64,000 bases of DNA from an uncultured Hoeflea sp. GTDB lineage: Bacteria > Pseudomonadota > Alphaproteobacteria > Rhizobiales > Rhizobiaceae. Each line of letters opens with the position of its first letter. The first letter of the stretch is position 1. This document shows positions 17,948 to 27,508 of the stretch, in pieces. The notes beneath the pieces are model-generated. The model did not search any database, had not been told where the DNA came from, and saw only the letters and a list, made by a program, of their open reading frames with translations. Where the stretch lies: positions 372,001-436,000 of the forward strand of contig NZ_CANMVK010000003.1 of the NCBI RefSeq assembly GCF_947501405.1, written 5' to 3'. The translations under genes were made by a program, and so were the position numbers.

Positions 17948-18114
17948 CGCGTTGATCCTTGCTGCGCCGTCGCGCGCCCCGCCGTTCGTTCCCACGTTTG
18001 CGTTTTCACATCGATGTTGAAGCGCGAGCGCAGATAAGACGGCCTTTGCAGCGGCATCAAGACCCCGTATACCGCAACACAGCCCCTGAGCCCACTACCT
18101 GCGAGAGGACCAAA

Positions 18115-18999
18115 ATGTCGCGCACCGCTCCCACGGCCATGCAACAGCTCGTCAGCAGCCTCGACCTTGAAGCGCTTGAGCAGGACCTGTTTCGCGGCAC
18201 CAGCCCGCAGGTGGGCTGGCAGAGGGTGTTTGGCGGCCAGGTGATCGGCCAGGCGCTGGTGGCCGCACAGCGCACTGTCAGCGAGGACCGGCCGGTGCAC
18301 TCGCTGCATGCCTATTTCATGCGGCCGGGTGATCCCGCCGCGCCGATCATCTACACGGTCGACCGGATCCGGGACGGGCTGAGCTTTGCCACCCGCCGTG
18401 TGGTCGCGGTCCAGCACGGCAAGGCAATCTTCTCACTCTCCGCCTCGTTCCAGAAGGAAGAGGAGGGGCTCGAATACCAGGCGCAAATTCCCGAAGCGAC
18501 GCCGCCTGAGGATCTGCCCGGCAAGGAGGAGATGCGCGCAGCGTTCCTGACCGGCGCGCCCGACCATATCCGCAGCTACTGGGAGCGGGAAAGGCCAATC
18601 GAGGTACGGCCGCTGTCGCTTGAGCACTATATTTCAGACCGTAAACTCGATGCCGAGCAGAAGGTCTGGGTGCGCACCACCGGCCCGGTGCCCGACGACC
18701 GCATCATCCAGGCGGCGATTCTCGCCTATCTGTCGGACATGACCCTTCTTGACACCGCGCTGTTCGCCCATGGCCGCTCGGTGTTTGACCGCAGCCTGCA
18801 GGTCGCCAGTCTTGACCATGCGATGTGGTTTCACCGCCCGTCAAAGCTTGATGACTGGTTGCTCTACAGCATGGATTCGCCCAACACCAATGGCGCGCGG
18901 GGCTTTACCCGGGGCAGTCTCTATCAGCGTGATGGACGGTTGATCGCCTCGGTTGCCCAGGAGGGATTGATTCGAGATCGGGCAATTGCCCAAAAATAG
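18115..18999 (+). CDS. tesB: Acyl-CoA thioesterase II
   Basis: A 294-residue double-hotdog thioesterase that releases fatty acids from acyl-CoA in the cytoplasm. Family landmarks: DLEALEQDLFRG near residue 17, RVFGGQVIGQALVAA near residue 37, HSLHAYFMRPGDP near residue 60, the second-half catalytic aspartate region in YLSDMTLLD near residue 203 and the end LDDWLLYSMDSPNTNGARGF. The length matches TesB (about 286). It is the left neighbour of glnK-amtB in a gene order I recognise from rhizobia. Confidence 0.95.
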   Translation: MSRTAPTAMQQLVSSLDLEALEQDLFRGTSPQVGWQRVFGGQVIGQALVAAQRTVSEDRPVHSLHAYFMRPGDPAAPIIYTVDRIRDGLSFATRRVVAVQHGKAIFSLSASFQKEEEGLEYQAQIPEATPPEDLPGKEEMRAAFLTGAPDHIRSYWERERPIEVRPLSLEHYISDRKLDAEQKVWVRTTGPVPDDRIIQAAILAYLSDMTLLDTALFAHGRSVFDRSLQVASLDHAMWFHRPSKLDDWLLYSMDSPNTNGARGFTRGSLYQRDGRLIASVAQEGLIRDRAIAQK

Positions 19000-19006
19000 T
19001 GCATAC

Positions 19007-19022
19007 GTTAATTCTTGATTAA
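19007..19022 (-). promoter_or_regulatory. Exact CtrA-type box between tesB and glnK
   Basis: On the minus strand it reads TTAA-TCAAGAA-TTAAC, matching the full CtrA consensus TTAA-N7-TTAAC. It starts 8 bases after the tesB stop and lies about 110 bases before the sigma-54-like promoter of glnK. Confidence 0.5.
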
Positions 19023-19038
19023 ATTTTAGCCTGTTGCG

Positions 19039-19058
19039 CTGCAGCAATTTTGCTGCAG
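19039..19058. promoter_or_regulatory. Perfect palindrome upstream of glnK, NtrC-site-like
   Basis: CTGCAGCAA-TT-TTGCTGCAG has 9-bp arms. Its core TGCAGC-N6-GCTGCA resembles the NtrC enhancer (TGCACC-N5-GGTGCA) and it lies about 60 bases before the -24 element, near usual enhancer distance. The spacing is one base longer than consensus. Confidence 0.45.
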
Positions 19059-19076
19059 AAAATCCTCGAAACCTAA

Positions 19077-19562
<486 letters not shown>

Positions 19563-19581
19563 GGCTTAAGGAGACACCCCC

Positions 19582-20946
19582 ATGACACACTCAATCAATC
19601 CGCTGCGATCCGGCCTCATTGCCGGTCTCGCCACGGCCGGCGCGCTTGCCGCGTTCGCTTTCCCGGCGTTCGCGCAGGAAGCGACCGAGGCCGCCACCGA
19701 AGCCGCGGCCGCCGCGCCGGAGTATGCCTCCGCTTCGGAAACCGCCTTCATCTTCAATACGCTGCTGTTTTTGATGGGCGGCTTTCTGGTGATGTGGATG
19801 GCCGCCGGCTTCGCCATGCTGGAAGCCGGCCTGGTGCGCTCCAAGAACGTGTCGATGCAGTGCCTGAAAAACATAGCGCTCTATTCGATCGCCGGTCTTA
19901 TGTTCTGGGTGATCGGCTACTCGCTGATGTACACCAACGTCAATGGCGGCTATTTCGGCACGCCCATGCCCTATAGCTGGCCCGAAGCGGGTGCAGCCAA
20001 TGAGGGCGACTATTCGGTGGCGTCCGACTGGTTCTTCCAGATGGTGTTCTGCGCCACCACGGCGTCGATTGTTTCGGGCACCCTGGCCGAACGCATCAAG
20101 ATCTGGCCGTTCCTGATCTTCACTGCGATCCTCACCGGCATTCTCTACCCGATCACCGGCTCCTGGCAGTGGGGCGCGGGCTGGCTCAGCGAAGCCGGCT
20201 TCTCCGACTTTGCCGGCTCCACCCTGGTGCATTCGGTCGGCGGCTGGGCCGCACTCGCCGGCGCCATCATCCTGGGCGCGCGCAAGGGCAAATATGGCGC
20301 TGACGGCAAAGTGCACCCGATCCCGGGTTCCTCGATGGCTCTGGCCACGCTGGGCACCTTCATCCTGTGGCTTGGCTGGTTCGGCTTTAACGGCGCATCG
20401 CAGCTTGCGCTGGGCAGCAATGGCGACGCCTCCGACATCAGCCGGATCTTCGCCAACACCAACCTGGCGGCTTGTGGCGGCGTGATCGCGGCGATGATCC
20501 TGACCCAGGTGATGTACAAGAAGATCGATGTCACCATGGCGCTCAACGGCGCGCTGGCCGGTCTGGTGTCGATCACCGCCGAGCCGCTGATGCCTTCACC
20601 GCTGACCGCCATCATCATTGGCGCCATTGGCGGCGTGATCGTGGTCTTCGCCGTGCCGATGCTTGACAAGTTCAAGATCGACGACGTCGTTGGCGCAATC
20701 CCGGTCCACCTTCTGGCCGGCATCTGGGGCACTTTGATCGTTCCGTTCTCCAACCCCGACACGTCCTATGGCACCCAGATCCTGGGCATCGTCTCCATCG
20801 GCGTGTTCACCTTCGTGGTTTCGGCGGTGATCTGGATGATCCTGAAATCGACCGTTGGCATCCGTGCCTCGGAAGAACAGGAGATGATGGGCATGGACAT
20901 GGCCGAGGTCGGTGTCGAAGCCTATCCGGAGTTCACCAAGGTGTAA
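19582..20946 (+). CDS. amtB: Ammonium transporter
   Basis: A 454-residue inner-membrane ammonium channel. A cleavable signal peptide (to about residue 32, ending AFPAFAQ-E) precedes an Ala/Glu-rich linker and 11 membrane helices. The Amt signature region around DFAGSTLVHSVGGWAALAGA (about residue 212) includes the first pore histidine, and the later LLAGIWGTL region (about residue 376) is typical. It is paired with glnK for PII gating. The extra N-terminal AEATEAATEAAAAAPEY region is common in rhizobial AmtB. Confidence 0.97.
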   Translation: MTHSINPLRSGLIAGLATAGALAAFAFPAFAQEATEAATEAAAAAPEYASASETAFIFNTLLFLMGGFLVMWMAAGFAMLEAGLVRSKNVSMQCLKNIALYSIAGLMFWVIGYSLMYTNVNGGYFGTPMPYSWPEAGAANEGDYSVASDWFFQMVFCATTASIVSGTLAERIKIWPFLIFTAILTGILYPITGSWQWGAGWLSEAGFSDFAGSTLVHSVGGWAALAGAIILGARKGKYGADGKVHPIPGSSMALATLGTFILWLGWFGFNGASQLALGSNGDASDISRIFANTNLAACGGVIAAMILTQVMYKKIDVTMALNGALAGLVSITAEPLMPSPLTAIIIGAIGGVIVVFAVPMLDKFKIDDVVGAIPVHLLAGIWGTLIVPFSNPDTSYGTQILGIVSIGVFTFVVSAVIWMILKSTVGIRASEEQEMMGMDMAEVGVEAYPEFTKV

Positions 20947-20993
20947 TCCACACCTGGCTCAAATCCCGTCGGGATGAGTTTCATCCCCGCCTC

Positions 20994-21020
20994 GGGGCCC
21001 GGTTCGCCGGGCCCCTTTTT
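20994..21020 (+). terminator. Intrinsic terminator after amtB
   Basis: GGGGCCCGG-TTCG-CCGGGCCCC forms a 9-bp stem with a stable UUCG tetraloop, followed by five T residues. It ends the glnK-amtB transcript and insulates ftsK. Confidence 0.92.
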
Positions 21021-21070
21021 ATTGCCGTTGCGACAGCCACGGGTGGCCGTGCTTGCCGCGGCATGCATGG

Positions 21071-21086
21071 TTAATGCGGCATTAAC
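21071..21086 (+). promoter_or_regulatory. Exact CtrA-type box upstream of ftsK
   Basis: TTAA-TGCGGCA-TTAAC matches the full CtrA consensus, 72 bases before the ftsK start. A further TTAG half-site-like word follows at 21097. This is a good position for cell-cycle control of ftsK. Confidence 0.65.
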
Positions 21087-21157
21087 TAGCCAACGGTTAG
21101 GCTTCGTCCGAGATGGGTCCTTAAGGGCCCGCAACCCGATTCGGACAAGTTTTGACC

Positions 21158-23800
21158 ATGCAGACAGGCTCCTCCTCCCTTCCGTCAGGCGCTCGCCCCC
21201 GCGGTTCCTTGCTTGGCGGCCTGTTCCGCCGGCAAATCCGCTTTGCAGGCGGGCTGGCGATTGTCGCCGGGCTGGCGCTGGCGGTGGCTGCTCTGGCCAC
21301 CTGGACCGTGTCGGACCCGAGCTTCTCCAACGCCAATGGCGCGAACCCGATCAATGCGCTGGGCTTTGGCGGAGCGGCTTTCGCGGATCTGGTGATGCAA
21401 TTCTTCGGTCTTGCGGGTGTTATCGCGCTGCTGCCGGCCCTGTTCTGGGCGATTGCGTTGCTGCGCAACCGCCCGGTTGACCAGATCTCGCGGCGCGGAG
21501 CCGCCTGGTTTGGCGGCGCCTGGCTGTCGGCGGCGCTGTTCGGGCTGATGCCGGAGGCCGAGGGCTGGCCGCTGCCCAACGGGCTGGGCGGTGTGCTGGG
21601 CGATATGGCGCTGAAGATCCCGGCGGTGTTCATCGGCGGCTTTCCTTCGGGCCTGGTCGCCGTCATCCTCGCCGCGCTGCTGATCCTGCCCGCGTGCTGG
21701 ATGCTGGGATTTGGCGCGGGGCTGATCGGCCGTCCGGTACAGCCTGAGCCGCAACCGGCTGATATTGACGAGGACCAAGCCGGGGATGGAGAAGAGATTT
21801 CGAGGGCGCAGGTGCTGCTCGGCGCACTCACCCATGGATGGTTTACCCTGCGCTGCCGGGTGCGGCGGATGACCGGCCTTGTGCGCCGCAGCGGCCATCA
21901 GGCGCTGCCAGACGAGCCGCTGGATCTCCACGGCGACGACGACGATGGTTACGGCGCGGGCCTTTCCACTGAGGGCGGCTTCAGATCCGGTGAACGGATC
22001 GAGCCCGGGTTCGGCCCGGCAGCAGAGGCCGGCAATCCGCAATATGCCGATGACGCGCCGCCGTTCGACATCGACGACGATCCCGCAAACGAGGCTTTGT
22101 CAGCAGATGACCGCATGAACGATCCCGCCGCTGACTGGCGCGAGCAGCCCGCTCCCGTGCGGCCCGCGGCCCAAGCCCGGCCCGCTGCGGCCTCGCCGCG
22201 GATTGCCGCACCCGCCGACCGGCCCAAGCCCGGCGCCCGGGTGCAGCGCGACGCGCAGGGCTCGATGCTTGATGATCAGGGCTTCACGCTGCCATCGGTG
22301 CATCTGCTCAATGAAGCCAAGAATGTGGTCAAGGATGCGTCGCTGTCGCCCGAAGCGCTGGAGCAGAACGCCCGCATGCTCGAGGGCGTGCTCGAGGATT
22401 TCGGCGTCAAGGGCGAGATTATCCACGTCCGGCCCGGGCCGGTGGTCACGCTTTATGAACTCGAGCCCGCGCCGGGCATCAAATCTTCGCGGGTGATCGG
22501 CCTCGCTGATGACATCGCCCGCTCCATGAGCGCAATCGCTGCCCGTGTGGCGGTGGTACCGGGCCGCAACGCCATCGGTATTGAGTTGCCTAACCAGAAG
22601 CGTGAGACGGTCTATCTGCGCGAACTGATCGGCAGCCGCGATTTTGACAGCTCCAAGGCCAAGCTGGGCCTCACCCTGGGCAAGACCATCGGTGGCGAAC
22701 CGGTGATCGCCGATCTCGCCAAGATGCCGCATCTGCTGGTGGCCGGCACCACCGGTTCGGGCAAGTCGGTTGCGATCAACACCATGATCCTGTCGATCCT
22801 CTATCGCATGGACCCGAGCAAATGCCGCTTGATCATGATCGATCCGAAGATGCTCGAACTCTCTGTTTACGACGGCATTCCGCATCTTCTCACGCCGGTT
22901 GTGACCGATCCGAAGAAGGCCGTTGTGGCGCTCAAATGGACCGTCCGCGAGATGGAAGAGCGCTATAAGAAGATGTCCAAGATCGGGGTGCGCAACATCG
23001 ACGGATTCAATTCGCGCGTCGAACAGGCGGCCAAGTCGGGCGAACCGATCACCCGCACGGTTCAGACAGGGTTTGATCGCGACACGGGCGAAGCCGTCTA
23101 CGAGACCGAAGAGTTCGATCTCTCGCCGATGCCCTATATCATCGTCCTGATCGACGAGATGGCCGATCTGATGATGGTGGCCGGCAAGGATATCGAAGGT
23201 GCTGTGCAGCGGCTGGCGCAGATGGCGCGTGCGGCGGGCATTCACGTCATCATGGCAACGCAGCGGCCGTCGGTGGATGTGATCACCGGCACCATCAAGG
23301 CCAATTTCCCGACCCGTATCTCCTTCCAGGTCACCTCGAAAATCGACAGCCGCACCATTCTGGGCGAGCAGGGCGCCGAGCAGCTTCTGGGCATGGGCGA
23401 CATGCTTTACATGGCCGGAGGCGGGCGCATCCAGCGTGTCCACGGGCCGTTCGTGTCCGACAAGGAGGTCGAGGACATCGTCTCCTATCTCAAGACCCAG
23501 GGCGTGCCCGAGTATCTCGACGCGATCACAGAGGATGACGACGAGGGCGATGGCGGCGGCGGTCCGGCGGGAACCTCGAACATGGCCGAATCCGACGATC
23601 CCTATGATCAGGCGGTGGCGGTGGTGCTGCGCGACGGCAAGGCCTCGACCTCCTACATCCAGCGGCGGCTGGGCATCGGCTACAACCGCGCGGCCTCGCT
23701 GATCGAGCGGATGGAGAACGAGGGTGTGATCAGTGCTGCCAACCACGCCGGCAAGCGCGAGATTCTGGTGCCCACCGAAGACGAGATCGACCCGCGCTGA
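21158..23800 (+). CDS. ftsK: DNA translocase FtsK
   Basis: An 880-residue septal protein that pumps DNA and resolves chromosome dimers through XerCD. Residues 1-200 hold an N-terminal membrane domain with four to five helices. A 170-residue acidic, Ala/Pro-rich linker follows. The motor begins near residue 370, with Walker A GTTGSGKS near residue 529, Walker [14 protein letters not shown] near residue 663 and [12 protein letters not shown] near residue 704. The C-terminal gamma winged helix ([19 protein letters not shown]) binds KOPS-type sites. ATG at 21158 is chosen over TTG at 21152. An exact CtrA box lies upstream. Confidence 0.96.
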   Translation: MQTGSSSLPSGARPRGSLLGGLFRRQIRFAGGLAIVAGLALAVAALATWTVSDPSFSNANGANPINALGFGGAAFADLVMQFFGLAGVIALLPALFWAIALLRNRPVDQISRRGAAWFGGAWLSAALFGLMPEAEGWPLPNGLGGVLGDMALKIPAVFIGGFPSGLVAVILAALLILPACWMLGFGAGLIGRPVQPEPQPADIDEDQAGDGEEISRAQVLLGALTHGWFTLRCRVRRMTGLVRRSGHQALPDEPLDLHGDDDDGYGAGLSTEGGFRSGERIEPGFGPAAEAGNPQYADDAPPFDIDDDPANEALSADDRMNDPAADWREQPAPVRPAAQARPAAASPRIAAPADRPKPGARVQRDAQGSMLDDQGFTLPSVHLLNEAKNVVKDASLSPEALEQNARMLEGVLEDFGVKGEIIHVRPGPVVTLYELEPAPGIKSSRVIGLADDIARSMSAIAARVAVVPGRNAIGIELPNQKRETVYLRELIGSRDFDSSKAKLGLTLGKTIGGEPVIADLAKMPHLLVAGTTGSGKSVAINTMILSILYRMDPSKCRLIMIDPKMLELSVYDGIPHLLTPVVTDPKKAVVALKWTVREMEERYKKMSKIGVRNIDGFNSRVEQAAKSGEPITRTVQTGFDRDTGEAVYETEEFDLSPMPYIIVLIDEMADLMMVAGKDIEGAVQRLAQMARAAGIHVIMATQRPSVDVITGTIKANFPTRISFQVTSKIDSRTILGEQGAEQLLGMGDMLYMAGGGRIQRVHGPFVSDKEVEDIVSYLKTQGVPEYLDAITEDDDEGDGGGGPAGTSNMAESDDPYDQAVAVVLRDGKASTSYIQRRLGIGYNRAASLIERMENEGVISAANHAGKREILVPTEDEIDPR

Positions 23801-23881
23801 TCCGCAGGTGACCGGACCGCGTCACACTGGCGCCGCAGTCTTGGGCAAAACGAAGGCTGAAACACGCAATTGGAGTTGGAC

Positions 23882-24568
23882 ATGGCAAAACAGATCCACA
23901 CCTCAGTGCCTGACCGGACTCAAACCAGCCGCCGCGCCCTTCTGGGCGGGGGTCTGGGGCTCGGGCTGTCGGTGATGGCGGCGGCCTCCGGCCTGCTGGT
24001 GTCGGCGAGTGGCGCGCGCGCATCGGACGCCGCGCAGCGGGTCGCCGATCATTTCTCCTCGGTCAAGACCATGACCGGCGAGTTCATCCAGTTCGGGCCC
24101 AATGGCGAGCAGACCGGCGGAAAGTTCTTTATCGACCGGCCCGGAAAGCTGCGCTTCAACTATGAGCCGCCTTCAGCGGTGCGGGTGATCGCCGATGGCA
24201 AGTCGGTGGTGATCGGCAATCGCAAGCTGAGAACCTGGGATCTGTATCCGCTCAACAAGACGCCGCTGAAACTGCTTCTGGCCGACCGTATCGATTTGTC
24301 GGCGAAGATGGTCCGTGACGTCCGGGAAGAGCCGGACCTGACCACCATCGTGCTCGGCAACAAGTCGATCTTCGGGGATTCCACCATCAGCCTTATGTTC
24401 GATCCCAAGAGTTTCGAGCTCAGGCAATGGACCATCCGCGATGCCCAGGGCAAGGACACGTCGGTGATGATCTTCAACGTTCAGACCGGTGTGGAATTTG
24501 CCAGCAACGTCTTCAAGGTGCCCTACGACCAGGTGCCCAAGCGCCGGGGCGCAGGTGACAACAGATAA
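23882..24568 (+). CDS. lolA: LolA-type outer-membrane lipoprotein carrier
   Basis: A 228-residue periplasmic protein. The N-terminus has a twin-arginine-like start (SRRALLGGGLGLGL) and a hydrophobic run to about residue 44, so export may use Tat or Sec. The mature part matches LolA: TMTGEFIQFGPNG, GGKFFIDRPGKLRFNYEPP, then the LRTWDLYPLNKTPL segment and a late SVMIFNVQTGVEF. It carries lipoproteins from LolCDE to the outer membrane. It directly follows ftsK (81 bases), as in many alphaproteobacteria. Confidence 0.88.
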   Translation: MAKQIHTSVPDRTQTSRRALLGGGLGLGLSVMAAASGLLVSASGARASDAAQRVADHFSSVKTMTGEFIQFGPNGEQTGGKFFIDRPGKLRFNYEPPSAVRVIADGKSVVIGNRKLRTWDLYPLNKTPLKLLLADRIDLSAKMVRDVREEPDLTTIVLGNKSIFGDSTISLMFDPKSFELRQWTIRDAQGKDTSVMIFNVQTGVEFASNVFKVPYDQVPKRRGAGDNR

Positions 24569-24721
24569 TCTTACCCAATCTGACGTCTGTCCAATTTGAG
24601 ATCCTCAACGCGACAGCTTGTGGATGAGATCTTCGTGATGCCTGCCTGACAGATGATCGGCTTGCTCTGGTCCGGCTTGTCAGTCAGATAGGGGCGGGCT
24701 CATCTGGCAAGGCGATTTGAT

Positions 24722-25534
24722 TTGGCGTTTTCGATTACCACCTGGAACATCAATTCCGTGCGATTGCGGCAGCCGCTGGTGCAGCATTTCCTCGACACGG
24801 TGCAGCCGGACGTGCTGTGCCTGCAGGAAACCAAATGCCCCAATGACGCCTTTCCCTCGGGAGCTTTCCGCAAGATTGGCTATGAGCACATGGCGATCCA
24901 CGGTCAGAAGGGCTATCACGGCGTCGCCATCCTGTCGCGGCATCCGCTTACCGACGATCAGCGCCTGAGCTATTGCGGCATCGCCGATGCCCGACACGTC
25001 TCCGCCATTGTCGAGGCGCCGGGCGCGCGGCGAATCCGGTTGCATAATTTTTATGTGCCCGCCGGCGGCGATGAGCCGAACCGGGAGAAGAACCTGAAAT
25101 TTGCTCACAAGCTGGATTTCATCGAGGAAATGCGGACGCTGAACGCCGAGGCCGAACGCGATTCGGGCGTTTCCTCTATTCTGGTGGGCGATCTCAACAT
25201 CGCGCCGCTGGAAACCGATGTGTGGTCGCACAAGCAGTTGCTGAAAGTGGTGAGCCATACGCCGGTGGAAACCGAGAGTTTGACCTTGATGCAGCAGAGT
25301 GGGGCCTGGGTCGATCTGATCCGGACCCATATTCCGCCGCAGGAAAAGGTCTTTACCTGGTGGAGCTACCGCGCGCGGGATTGGGACGTGAGCGATCGCG
25401 GCCGCCGGCTCGACCACATCTGGTCGTCGGCCGATCTGGCGCCGGCACTACGCGATCTCCAGGTTCTCCGCGAAGCGCGCGGCTGGGAGCGGCCTTCCGA
25501 TCACGTGCCGGTTACTGCGCGGTTTGAATTCTAG
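24722..25534 (+). CDS. xthA: Exodeoxyribonuclease III family AP endonuclease
   Basis: A 270-residue Mg-dependent nuclease for base-excision repair. Motifs in order: ITTWNINSVR at the N-terminus, DVLCLQETKC near residue 34, GYHGVAILSR near residue 66, the GDLNIAP catalytic motif near residue 158, and the C-terminal RRLDHIWSS and SDHVPVTARF. The start is TTG at 24722 because the conserved ITTWN block begins at the fourth codon; an AAGG ribosome site lies 10 bases before it. Rhizobia carry several paralogues, so the exact in vivo role is uncertain. Confidence 0.93.
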   Translation: MAFSITTWNINSVRLRQPLVQHFLDTVQPDVLCLQETKCPNDAFPSGAFRKIGYEHMAIHGQKGYHGVAILSRHPLTDDQRLSYCGIADARHVSAIVEAPGARRIRLHNFYVPAGGDEPNREKNLKFAHKLDFIEEMRTLNAEAERDSGVSSILVGDLNIAPLETDVWSHKQLLKVVSHTPVETESLTLMQQSGAWVDLIRTHIPPQEKVFTWWSYRARDWDVSDRGRRLDHIWSSADLAPALRDLQVLREARGWERPSDHVPVTARFEF

Positions 25535-25579
25535 GCACGGTGCCGGCCAGGATCCGGCAGAAACAGCGAGACGCGGGGC

Positions 25580-26038
25580 CTATTCCGAGAAGCGGCTGGC
25601 GATCTTGTCGAGACCGGCATTGAGATCGGCCAGATTGGCGGCAATGCGTTCGCGCACCACACCGGCGATTTCGGGATATTCCTCAAGCATGCGGCGAAAC
25701 AGCGGCCGGTTGATGCGAATCACCTCTGCATGATCGAGGGCGATGGCCGTCATCTTGCGGTCGACGGCGGATATCATCGCCAGTTCGCTCAGCAGGGTGC
25801 CACGCTCGGCGGCCCCAAGCGTTTCAGAATGGCCCTGGCGGTTGGTGCGGCTGAGTTCAAGGCGGCCCTCGGCCACCACATAGGCGCAGTCGGCGGGGGT
25901 ATTTTCGCGAAACAGCGTCTGGCCCGCCTGCAATTTGCGCCGTTCGGCGCCGAAGGCGATCAGGCGCAGCTTGTCCTCGCCGATGTCGCCAAACAGCGCC
26001 ACCCCGGACAACAGCTCGATGTCTTCATTCAGCGCCAC
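25580..26038 (-). CDS. Cyclic nucleotide-binding domain protein
   Basis: A 152-residue protein that is a single CRP-like beta-barrel domain (residues 5-120: LFGDIGEDKLRLIAFG, FRENTPADCAYVVAEGRLEL, GTLLSELAMI). A short helical tail follows, with no DNA-binding domain. The phosphate-binding cassette near residue 85 (GTLLSELAMISAVDRKMTA) lacks the typical Arg-Ala pair for cAMP, so ligand binding is doubtful. It lies 68 bases downstream of the CenR-like response regulator and on the same strand, so the two may share a transcript. Confidence 0.8.
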   Translation of the reverse strand: MALNEDIELLSGVALFGDIGEDKLRLIAFGAERRKLQAGQTLFRENTPADCAYVVAEGRLELSRTNRQGHSETLGAAERGTLLSELAMISAVDRKMTAIALDHAEVIRINRPLFRRMLEEYPEIAGVVRERIAANLADLNAGLDKIASRFSE

Positions 26039-26106
26039 GGGCGCGCTCCTTGATGGTGATCAGCCTGGTGGTCCGACCGTAATTGATCTGACACCGGGGA
26101 TCACTC

Positions 26107-26790
26107 CTACGGGACGATCTTGTAACCGCCGCTTTCGGTGACCAGAATTTCGGCATTGGACGGGTCGGCTTCGATCTTCTGACGCAGCCGGTAGACATGG
26201 GTTTCCAGCGTGTGAGTGGTAACGCCGGAATTGTAGCCCCAGACTTCTTCCAGTAAAACGTCGCGGGTGACCACTTTCTGGTCGGCGCGGTAGAGATAAC
26301 GGATGATCGCGGCTTCCTTCTCGGTGAGCCGGATCTTGCCTCCCTTGTCGTCGAGCAGCAATTTCTGGCTGGGCTTGAAGGTGTAGGGGCCGACCGTGAA
26401 GGTGGCGTCCTCGCTCTGCTCGTGCTGACGCAGTTGCGCGCGGATGCGGGCCAGCAGCACGGCGAACCGGAACGGCTTGGTGACATAATCGTTGGCGCCG
26501 GCCTCGAGCCCCAAAATCGTATCCGAATCGGTATCGTGACCGGTCAGCATGATGATCGGCGCCTTGAAGCCGCCCTTGCGCAACAGCTTGACCGCTTCGC
26601 GGCCGTCCATGTCCGGCAGGCCGACATCCATGATCAACAGATCGATGTGGTTGTTGCGCGCCGCCTGGACGCCCTTGGTGGCGGAAGATTCCTGAAGGAT
26701 GGAAAACTCCTCATAAAGCGAAAGCTGCTCGACGAGGGTTTCGCGGAGATCATCATCGTCGTCGACAAGCAGAATCGAACGGGCTGTCAT
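26107..26790 (-). CDS. OmpR/PhoB-type response regulator, CenR-like
   Basis: A 227-residue two-domain regulator. The receiver (1-125) has the acidic pocket DDDDD at residues 10-14, phospho-acceptor D55 in LLIMDVGLPD, T in MLTGHD and K in YVTKPF. The winged-helix output domain (about 130-227) holds the LTEKEAAIIRYLYRA and THTLETHVYRLRQKIE signatures. No histidine kinase is adjacent. Overall it resembles CenR, the envelope regulator of alphaproteobacteria, as I remember it; that name is not certain. Confidence 0.85.
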   Translation of the reverse strand: MTARSILLVDDDDDLRETLVEQLSLYEEFSILQESSATKGVQAARNNHIDLLIMDVGLPDMDGREAVKLLRKGGFKAPIIMLTGHDTDSDTILGLEAGANDYVTKPFRFAVLLARIRAQLRQHEQSEDATFTVGPYTFKPSQKLLLDDKGGKIRLTEKEAAIIRYLYRADQKVVTRDVLLEEVWGYNSGVTTHTLETHVYRLRQKIEADPSNAEILVTESGGYKIVP

Positions 26791-26932
26791 GGCGGATGTC
26801 CCTCTTTCGTTTGACGTCTCGCGGCCGACGCCGCGTCATGCGATGGTGTCAGATGACAATGCGTCTTTGTTTAGGCACTTTCGCAGCTCCGGCAAAGTGT
26901 TAAATAGCATCAGATAGTAACAGGCGGAGCAC

Positions 26933-27508
26933 TTGAACGTGAGATTGGCGTTACAAAGGCGCGCGCTCCGCCGTCGGGCACCGCGGCGGCTGGTGGTGCG
27001 ACGCTCGCCGCGCGATCCGCTGCGGGCCCTGGTGCGTTTCGGCCCCTTGATGTTTCAGGCAACGCTCGGCCGGGGCGGCATCAGCGTTTTCAAGCGTGAG
27101 GGCGATGGCGCCACGCCACGTGCGGCAATGGCGGTGCTGGGCGGATTCCGTCGCGGCTACAGGCCGGGCCAAAGGTCCACCGCCCTGCCCTCGCCGGTCG
27201 AATTCGATCGGGCCGGTCTGCGGGATGGCTGGTGCGATGCGCCAGACCATGCCGCCTATAATCGCCCGGTGCGGCTGCCGTTTCCGGCTAGCTGCGAGCG
27301 GTTGGTGCGCGAGGACCGGCTTTACGACGCGGTGCTGGTGCTCGACTGGAATGTCAGCCGCCGGGCGCGGGGCCTTGGCAGCGCCATCTTCCTGCATGTG
27401 GCGCGCGAGGGTTACCGGCCAACCGAGGGCTGCGTGGCGCTCGAACCGCGTGATCTCAAAGTCCTGCTTGGTTTCATTCGGCGCGGAGACATCGTTCAGG
27501 TGCTGTAA
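26933..27508 (+). CDS. L,D-transpeptidase family protein (YkuD domain)
   Basis: A 191-residue protein with the YkuD catalytic pattern near the C-terminus: FLHVAREGYRPTEGCVALEP, giving the active His (about residue 158) and the nucleophile Cys (about residue 171). Such enzymes form 3-3 peptidoglycan crosslinks or anchor proteins. There is an arginine-rich N-terminus but no clear signal peptide, a known subgroup trait. Start is TTG at 26933 with GGCGGAG seven bases before; GTG at 26939 is an alternative. It diverges from the CenR-like regulator and may belong to the same envelope programme. Confidence 0.8.
   Translation: MNVRLALQRRALRRRAPRRLVVRRSPRDPLRALVRFGPLMFQATLGRGGISVFKREGDGATPRAAMAVLGGFRRGYRPGQRSTALPSPVEFDRAGLRDGWCDAPDHAAYNRPVRLPFPASCERLVREDRLYDAVLVLDWNVSRRARGLGSAIFLHVAREGYRPTEGCVALEPRDLKVLLGFIRRGDIVQVL

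Noticed and set aside
22100-23746. Long open frame (548 codons) on the minus strand inside ftsK
   Set aside because: Composition is the His/Arg/Gly/Asp-rich mirror of a GC-rich gene, with no domain or ribosome site; the plus strand encodes intact FtsK motifs.
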